Positions 50,501-59,500 of a DNA stretch of 64,000 nt are shown here, piece after piece; positions within the stretch are counted from its first letter, which is position 1; the number at the start of each line of letters is the position of its first letter. Source of the stretch: Vitellaria paradoxa (lineage: Eukaryota > Streptophyta > Magnoliopsida > Ericales > Sapotaceae). The notes under the pieces were generated by a model that searched no databases, had not been told where the DNA came from, and was given only the letters and a program-made list of their open reading frames with translations. The position numbers and the translations under genes were made by a program. Location: positions 40,821,677 through 40,885,676 of the forward strand of contig CM034238.1 of NCBI GenBank assembly GCA_019916065.1, written 5' to 3'.

Positions 50501-53500
50501 ATACATCCGAGTGAGGTCACTAGAGAAGAGAAGACGAACATACTCCCATATCTCTTTACATGTGTCAAGGTGGGTACACATGTCAGCGACATTAGGTTCC
50601 ATAGAATTCCACAATAAACTAACCAGATGTGCATCTTCTTGAATTCACACATCGTGCTTAGGATCAGCTTCGGGAGGCTCGGATTCAGTCAAATGCTTCT
50701 GCTTTCCATACCCCGTTTGTCAAAGAAATAGATTTACTGAAGATTTGACTTACCCAAATGGGTAGCCACTGTTTTATATTTATACTAATACAAGTTACAT
50801 ATACAATAAATACTATACAAGGAATCTAGACTAGGTACATACCCCCTAGAATATTAAATACACTAAGTACATGCACATACATTAAATACACTAAGTACAT
50901 GCACATACATTAACAGCCATATTTTCCCACACTCCCCCTCAAGCTGGTGAATAGATATTCTCCATTCCCAGCTTGGATACAATACTTTCAAACACTGGAC
51001 CACTTAGCCCTTTGGTTAACACATCAGCGAGCTGATCATTTGTAGACACATAGGGTGTGCAGATCAATCCACTCTCCAATTTTTCCTTGATAAAATGTCT
51101 GTCAATTTCGATATGCTTTGTCCGATCATGTTGCACTGGATTGTGGGCTATGCTAATTGCAGACTTATTATCGCAATAAAGCCTCATCGGGCCCTCCAAC
51201 TTGATCCTCATGTCTTCTAGAATGATCTTCAGCCAAAGTAACTCACATACTCCTTGAGCCATTGCTCGAAACTCAGCTTCTGCACTAGACCGTGCTACCA
51301 CATTTTGCTTTTTACTTCTCCATGTCACAAGGTTCCCACCAAGAAACGTACAATATCCAGTGGTTGATCTTCTATCAATCAATGACCCAGCATAATCAGC
51401 ATCTGTATAGGCTTCAAGCATTAAGCCCCCACTCCTCCTAAAGAGAATTCCTCTTCCTGGTGTACTCTTAAGATATTGCAACACTCTGTGTGCTGCTCGA
51501 AGATGAACCTCTTTTGGAGTGTGCATGAATTGACTAATCACATTCACAGCATAAGCTATATCCGGTCGTGTGTGGGACAGATAAATGAGCTTTCCCACCA
51601 AGCGTTGATACATCCCTTTGTCCACCATAGCATCTTCCTCTGCTATTCCAAGCTTTAGATTCGGATCTATTGGAGTACTCATCGGTTTGCATGCTGTTTT
51701 ACCTGTCTCCTAGAGTAGATCAGTTACATACTTCTGCTGAGAGAGAAAAATACCCTTATCTGAATGTGCCACTTCAATTCCAAGAAAATACTTTAGCTTC
51801 CCAAGTGTCTTAATCTCGAATTCTTTTGCCAAGCACTCACTCAAAAAATGTCTCTCCTCATCATCACTTCCTGTAACAATTATATCATCCACATAAACTA
51901 AGAGAACTGTGACTCCCCCTGAAGACGAGTGTTTGACGAACAGTGTATGATCTCCTTGACTTTGCTTATATCCTAACATCACCATAACCTTGGCAAACCT
52001 GCCGAACCATGCTCGAGGAGATTGTTTAAGCCCATATAATGCCTTCTTTAACCTACACACTGTATGATCAGTAACTCCTTTTCCATAACCAGGTGGAATT
52101 TCCATATATATCTCTTCCTCTAGATCTCCATGCAAGAAAGCATTTTTTATATCAAACTGTTGTAAATCCCATCCAAAGTTAGCTGCCAAAGACAATAGGA
52201 CTCTAACAGTATTCAGCTTTGCAACTGGGGCAAAAGTCTCTAGATAGTCCACTCCATACATCTGAGTATAACCTTTGGCTACCAACCTTGCCTTGTATCT
52301 CTCCACTGAACCATCAGCTCTATACTTCACTGTGTACACCCATTTACATCCCACTGGTTTCTTCCCTGCTGGTAACTCCACAAGCTCCCATGTTTTGTTC
52401 TTTTCCAGTGCCTCCATTTCTACATTCATAGCTTGCTTCCATTTTGCATTAGACAAAGCTTCGGATAGATTGGAAGGAATGACAATGGTTTCTAGGTTAT
52501 TGAGGAAGGCTCTGTGTGACGGGGAAAATTGCTTAAAGGACAGGAAGTGTGCAAGGGGATATAAGGGTCTTTTAGTGCACTCTCTCATACCTTTTCTCAA
52601 TGCAATGGGCAAGTCTGTGTCACTACTACCCTTATGGGTCTCACTCTCTACTTCTGGTTCGGCTTCAATCTGTAATATGGGTTCAGGAATCATTACCTCA
52701 TCGGACTCTTGGACTTGCGTAGAGTTGGGGGCAACCATCTTCCTCCTTGCATACATCTTGCCTTTGCCATATCTAACATCCCTGGGAATAGACTCAGTTT
52801 CGGGTTGAGTAGACACGGAAGCTGTTGTTACAGGATTAGACACAAGTTCAGAGGAAACTATGACAGACTCAGATAGTTCAGATTGAAACGGAGCATGATC
52901 ACTAGTGGATGAAGAAGTAGGATGGTTTGAAACTGATGAAGAAGTAGGATGGTTTGAAACTGAAAGATCCAACATTAAGTCAAAATCCAAACCCTCGTCT
53001 TCTCTCACTAACTTCTCCCCCTGAAGATAAGGGTTTGGAAAGTAAGATTCACGTTCATTGAAGGTAACATCCATAGAAACAAAGAATTTTCGGGAAGGTG
53101 GATGATAACACTTGTAACCTTTCTGGGTTGACGAATATCCCACAAATACACACTTTATAGCTCTTGGATCCAGTTTCCCTCGGTTGTGACTGTGAACATG
53201 TACAAAGGACGTACACCCAAACACTCTAGGAACAAGATTATTTGTGGCGTGTAGGGTAGGGTAAAATGTTGACAACACGTCCATTGGACTCTTAAATCCT
53301 TGGACTCTAGAGGGCAATCTGTTTATGAGATGTGTTGCTGTAAGAACAGCTTCCCCCCAAAAAGTTTTAGGAACATGGTTTTCAAATAACAACGCTCGGG
53401 TTTTTTCAAGGAGATCACCATTTTTCCTCTCTGCAACTCCATTTTGCTGCGGGGTATTCACACAAGATGACTCATGTATTATCCCTTCCTTTTGAAAAAA

Positions 53501-56500
53501 TGGACTGAGACTTTGATTAAAATAGTCCCTTGCATTATCAGACCTAACTCTTTTGATGGTCACTCCAAACTGATTTTTAATCATGGAACAGAAATTTGGG
53601 AAAACAATACTGACATCAGATTTTTGTTTAAGAAGAAAAATCCAGCAGACTCGAGTGCAATCATCAATAAAGGAAACAAACCATCGTGCCCCAGAGATAT
53701 TAGCAACAGTAGATGGACCTCAAACATCACTATGAATTAAATAAAAAGGAATGGAACTTATTTTATTGTGCCCTGGAAATGGTATACGTTTGTGTTTGGC
53801 AAGTTCACATTTTTCACAATGAAAAGACTCAACATCAAAACTTTTAAACAAAGACGGAAACAAAAGTTTAATGACTCTAAATGATGGATGTCCAAGTCAG
53901 CGATGATGGAGCCAAATTTTCTCTTTATAGGATGTCAAGGACTTGGAAACAAATGACACTGACTGTTTATCCTTGTTGATAGTTGGTTGACTTGTTTCAA
54001 GAAAGTAGAGGCCACCCCGTTCTCTAGCATGTCCAATCGTCTTCCCCGAATCCTTTTCCTGAAATATGCAATCAGTATAATGAAAAACCACATTACATTG
54101 TAAGTCATGAGTAAGTTTTTGGATGGATATCAGGTTGGTAGATAGCTTAGGGACATGAAGGACATTCTGCAAGGTTAACAATGGGTTAATTTGGACACTT
54201 CCAATTCCTGCCACAGTGGTCAAAGAACCATCTGCAGTGGCTATTTTTCTACTGCTTGGGCACGGGGAATAGGTGGTAAAGACATTTGGTGAGTGGGTCA
54301 TATGATCGGTAGCTCCTGAATCCATGATCCAAGAGGTGGAAAAGGCTGCATCCGAAACATTTAATCCAATGGAAAGCAGAAACTCACCTGAATATGCCAA
54401 AGAACAAGTAGCTGAGGGCTTATCAAGACTGTTGATGAGAGCTCTCACCCTTTCCAGCTCACCTTGGTTGAGACCAGCTGCTTCTGATTTGGGTGGCTCA
54501 TCACTTTGGCCAACTGCTACATTGGCTTGTCCACTTCTGGATTGTCCCCCTCTTTGTCCCCATTCTCGGCTTGGTGGCTTCCCATGAAGCTTCCAACAAT
54601 TCTCACGAGTGTGCCGCGGTTTCTTGCAATATGTGCACCATAAATTGTCTCGGTCTTGATTCCTAGAATCTCCTGTCTTCATGTCAAGGGCTAGTTTTCT
54701 TTCATTACCAGCAGACTTCTTTGCAGTAGGTATATTCAGCTTGTTTCCATCACTTGCAACCATCGCTGAATTGATTGAAACTTGTGGCTCCAGCATCAGA
54801 CTTCGCCTACTCTCCTCTCCTCGAACTATGGCTACCACTTCATTGAAGCATGGGACTTCCGATTTCCCAAGAATCTGAACACACACCTGATCGAATTCCG
54901 GATTCAACCCAACAAGAAAGTCATAGACTCTATCCTGTTCAATAAAGTTCTTCAAAACAGCAGCATCATCGGAACACTTCGTCTTTATTATTCTGTATTG
55001 GTCTAACTCCTCATACACCTGAGCGGAATCTTTTGCCTTTGAGTATGTTTGTTGGATCGCGTCCCATATATCTTTGGCAGTGTTTAGAAACATGCACGTG
55101 TCACTGATTTCTGGGGTCATAGATCCCCATAGCCATGCCATAATCATCGAGTCTTCTTCATCCCACGCTTCAAAGTTCAGATCACTAGGCTTCGGACCCA
55201 TACCCATGAGATGGCTGATTTTCCCCTTGCCTTTCAAAATGGTCCGGACTAATTGGGACCACTTCAGATAATTCTTCCCATTTAATCTGTATGCAACCTG
55301 GATATTTTGCAGATCTCCAATACCGTGTGAGATGGTTGCCTCATCTTATTGACTGGTGGCTGGTTTTGTGACTGGTGAAACATCCGACATCATAGGTGTC
55401 GTGAGGAAGTAAAAAATTCAGCAATGAAGGCTGAAGAAAGGTCAGCAATGAAGGCTGAAAACGGGGCGTTGAAGGTTGAAAAAAATACTCCCTTTTGATC
55501 TCAGAAAACAGAGTAAAAACAGAGCACAAAAGAAGGTCAAAAGTTCCAGAAAATAACCTGGCTCTGATACCATGTCAAAGAAATAGATTTACTGAAGATT
55601 TGACTTACCCAAATGGGTAGCCACTGTTTTATATTTATACTAATACAAGTTACATATACAATAAATACTATACAAGGAATCTAGACTAGGTACATACCCC
55701 CTAGAATATTAAATACACTAAGTACATGCACATACATTAAATACACTAAGTACATGCACATACATTAACAGCCATATTTTCCCACACCGTTAATGCTATC
55801 TTAATAGCTTTGGACCATTGAACATAGTTGGTTCCATTCAATTTTCTTGTGGTTAGCTGTTGGGGCATAGGAATTGGACCGCTAATCATCTTCGGTTCGA
55901 CTGACATATCAGAAGCCATTGTAGCAAATATGATGATGTCCAAGAACTCGAAGGCCCTGCTTAAATCTTTCAGAAAGAGAACCCCAATGGCCAACCTTTG
56001 AAGACAACAAGGATTTGAACAACTAGAGAAATAATGACGTCTAACTCAGCACAAAGGCTAGTTCAGAGATCAACAGCAGTACGTCGGAAGACTGCAAAAG
56101 GCCCACGCGCCTGGACGCGCGTCAAAGATGGCGGCGCGTGAGACCCACGCGCAGAGACTCCGGCGGCGCGTGACGCGCGTGGTGGACTTCCTGGTGACGA
56201 TGTTCTTCCGGCAAGCACCGCCTTCTTCCGACGACTGTACAGGTATGACTCTCTTGATGAAACAAGGATCGGGTGATGAGCAGTGAGACGATTTGTGCTC
56301 GTTGGAGCTAGAACGCGTGACTGTGGCAGTTCCAAACTCTTGACAGAAACGAAGCACACTGCTCTTGAAGACACTTAATAGGACTAGAATGACTAACGCT
56401 CTGATACCATGTAAACATTGAGGGAAAATACACACACAGTCACAGCCTCTGGTGTGTTACTTATATACATAAATAAGAGTGACTTTACACATTACATTGG

Positions 56501-59500
56501 TGTCCCTTTGGATTACCAACTGACTAGGTTCATCTCCTACATTAAGTATAGTAATTACTACTATACTAATTACACTATGTACATTAACATTTTCAATACT
56601 AGGACAACCTGAATTTTGTTTTCAAGGAGAGAGAAAAGTCCAGTTACCTAATCTTATTTCTCCTTTACAAGCAAATCGGATGTTGAGGAAGGGATGCAAA
56701 GGTTCCATTGGAGCTCAATGTTCGCTATTCTTCTTCTGATGATTATGTCTTACGTAATCCCACTTTGTACCGCTCTATTGTTGGCAGCTTAATCTATCTC
56801 AATGTGACTTAGCCATACATTTCATATGCAGTTTATGCTGTTAGTCAGTTTGTTGCTTCTCCTACCACTTTTCACTAGATTGTTGTTCTTCGCATTTTTC
56901 GTTATCGTAGAGAAACATTACATCGGATTCCATTGTTCCTTTCTTCATCTTCTTTGGAGCTCAATACTTATTCTGATGCTAATTAAACTGGTAATTCTAT
57001 GGATCGCAAGTCCACTACAGACTTTTATGCTTTTCTTGGCGATTTCTCATCTCTTCGAAAAGCAAAAGGCAAATTGTTATCTACTCCAATTCCGATATAT
57101 TGTGACAACAAAAGCTCTATTCAAACAACCCAAAACTCGATTTTTCACAAGCACACCAAACATACTGAGATTGATTGCCATTTTGTAAGTCATCATCTGT
57201 AACTTGGGACTTTCACTTCCATTTCTTCCATCCACTATATAGGTGGATGATCTCTTTACAAAAACTCACACGATCCAATGCTTCTACTTCTTACTTGGCA
57301 AACTCTTGATGTTTTCTTCCACCATATCATGAGTTTGAGTGGGGGTATTAGAATAATATTAGCAATATTAGGTTTAGGATTAGTTTTGTTGGATATTACC
57401 CTAATATATAAAGGGCTTTCTTTTTATTTTCTATACGTACTTCTTCAATTTGCATCATATGATGGCACAATAAACCCTTGTTCTTGTTCTTGTTCTTTCT
57501 CTCATGGATTTTACCATAGTTAACAAAGGGGCTGTTTGGATTAAAACAAAATACCAAAGGTTACAAAAAGCTATCAACTTTTTTCAACTTCCAATCAAAT
57601 TTCACCACATATCACTTCTACATCAACTTTTTGTACTTTTCTTGTACATTTTTGCCATCCAAACAGCCACAAACTAGACCTCCCCACAATGATCCCTAAT
57701 CTCTTTGAACATTTCATCTGCCAATGATACGCAGGTAACCCTTAAACCCTTGCCCACACACTCCCCAGCTCCAATCTTCCCTCGAGCAACAGCCCCATTA
57801 ATGCCAACGATCTATTAGCAAAGGAACCCCTCTCATACTCCTTTCCAATTGATGCCCTTATTTAATTGCAGCAATAGAAAAATAAAAAGAAAGCAAGTTT
57901 CCCCAAGTAGCTTCACCTCTACCCCACCAAGAACTCACCATATCTAATTAACTCAATTTCGAATCTCCCCAATCTTCAATTTAATCAACCTTGCCTCTCC
58001 AAACCTTCCCACCAAGCAACAATCCAAACTAATTCTACTTATAGAACAATTAGACACATCGACCACTAGTCATTAGTTGTCTCCTAATCTTGTTAGCTTG
58101 CACTAAAACCCTACCTCTTTCCATCCTAGAACTACTACTATATAGGCACATGTCTTCCCTTTTTTTCTTTGTCTCAAACACCATCTCCCCACCTAGATCG
58201 AACCCAAAAACGATATTTTGTAAATCTTTCCAAATCTTCCCCTCCCTCAGCTTTTGAGATACACACCCAAAGGCGACCCTAATGCGATAAAGATATAAAC
58301 TCTAAGCCCCCATCCAGTCTCAACCACACGCAAGTACGTACCCATTAAGTCACCAATTGTTCCAAAAGATTAAACTGTTAGGAAATAGGCCTAACAATGT
58401 AGATCAAGTTATTTTAACACTCTCCCTCACGTACAATCCCAATTTGCACATGGAGTAGAGACAAATGAACCAAATCAAACAAGGTGCACCAATTCAAGTA
58501 AACAAAGTGCATAATAATAAATGGGAAATAACAAGATTTGAATTTAGAACCTCCTGAAACCAGAGCTTTGATACCAAGTAAGGTAACCAATTGTCCCAAA
58601 AGCTCAAACTGCTAGGAAATGGGGTCCAACAATATATATCAAGTTATTTAATACCAACACTCGTTTACTGCTAACAAACCTTCCCAGTAGGACCACCTCC
58701 CCTTGTAGACACCTTTCTACAAATTGCTGCAACCCATTGCAGTTGATCTTTGTAAACGAGAATCAATCTCTGTTAACCCCAATCCATTTCAAAAATTCTA
58801 ACCCCATTCATGTGTGATCTATCAAGCTCTACCATGATCGTAGGCAGACGACACTGAATTGTCTTCTTTCCTAGTATTGCACTCAAGTTTTGGTTCCATG
58901 GTTGAGAACCTCAAGGCCCAACATGTCTATTCTCATGTAGAGAGAGAGAGAGAGAGAGACTATTCTTAGTCTTTTCTCGAGCTTTGTTCTTAACTCAAAT
59001 AAATCTCCATAAGGAAATTAATAATGTGCTATTTTGAGTAGAATTTCTATATGTACAATAAGCTGCCTAAATGAATTCGTATATACTTGAAAATCCAGTT
59101 GCAACTACCCTGAGATGCTTTGAACATGCTATTTTATAATTTTTTTCTTTCTAGAATTAGTGGATGATTTATTTGCTGCATTGCGTGATTCACATTTCAT
59201 AATCAACCTTATAAAACCTTACAAATCAATTACAAAAGGTTCAAATGCTATTCTTTCTCAAACATTGAAACATGGCAACAGATGATGATGAATAGACCTA
59301 ACACCACAGCAACAACAATAACAATAAAACAAAATGTACCAGTTAGTCTGTACTGGGGTTTGGCTTGGGCTTTAGGGAAGGATTGCACTCAGGGGTGTAG
59401 AGGTCCAACCCCAATTGCATGGCAATTAATGATTTGCTTAACAATCCCCAACACCACAGAGCGTGACAAACAGAAGAGAGGTCATGAAGCTTACCAAGAA

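Larger units (their letters stand above)
50718..55786 (-). mobile_element. Copia-B, nested in Copia-A, identical LTRs
   Basis: LTRs are 50718-50931 (3') and 55573-55786 (5'), 214 bp each, with no difference that I can see. The target duplication is ccgtt at 50713-50717 and 55787-55791. The primer-binding site (ATGGTATCAGAGCC) adjoins the 5' LTR, and a GAGGGGGAG polypurine tract adjoins the 3' LTR. Total 5,069 bp. It is the youngest insertion in the nest. Confidence 0.97.
46519..56589 (-). mobile_element. Copia-A, young LTR retrotransposon split by Copia-B
   Basis: LTRs are 46519-46698 (3') and 56410-56589 (5'), 180 bp each. They differ at one position (46657 G against 56548 A). The target duplication is ttttc at 46514-46518 and 56590-56594. 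The primer-binding site TGGTATCAGAGC lies at 56409-56398 on the minus strand, and the polypurine tract GAGGGGGAG lies next to the 3' LTR. Without the nested Copia-B and its duplication the element is 4,997 bp. It is inserted in the Gypsy fragment. Confidence 0.96.
43669..59494. other. KEA3: KEA3 intron 3, a 15.8-kb retrotransposon trap
   Basis: The intron lies between exons 3 and 4. In plus-strand order it holds: plain intron (43669-44103), the Gypsy fragment, Copia-A with Copia-B nested in it, the Gypsy remainder, Copia-D, a MITE, the TRIM-like element and plain sequence to 59494. Several pieces are in the sense direction of KEA3 and carry LTRs, so cryptic splice or poly-A sites are possible. 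Confidence 0.85.

Noticed and set aside
50612..50614. TTG as the start of the long Copia-A frame
   Set aside because: The frame continues upstream into gag, interrupted by a TGA; the true start is at 55919, beyond the nested element.
52275..52808. 177-residue plus-strand frame
   Set aside because: Antisense of the Copia-B reverse transcriptase region.
46519..56589. One single large retroelement
   Set aside because: Two LTR pairs with different sequence, different target duplications and separate primer-binding sites show two elements, one nested in the other.
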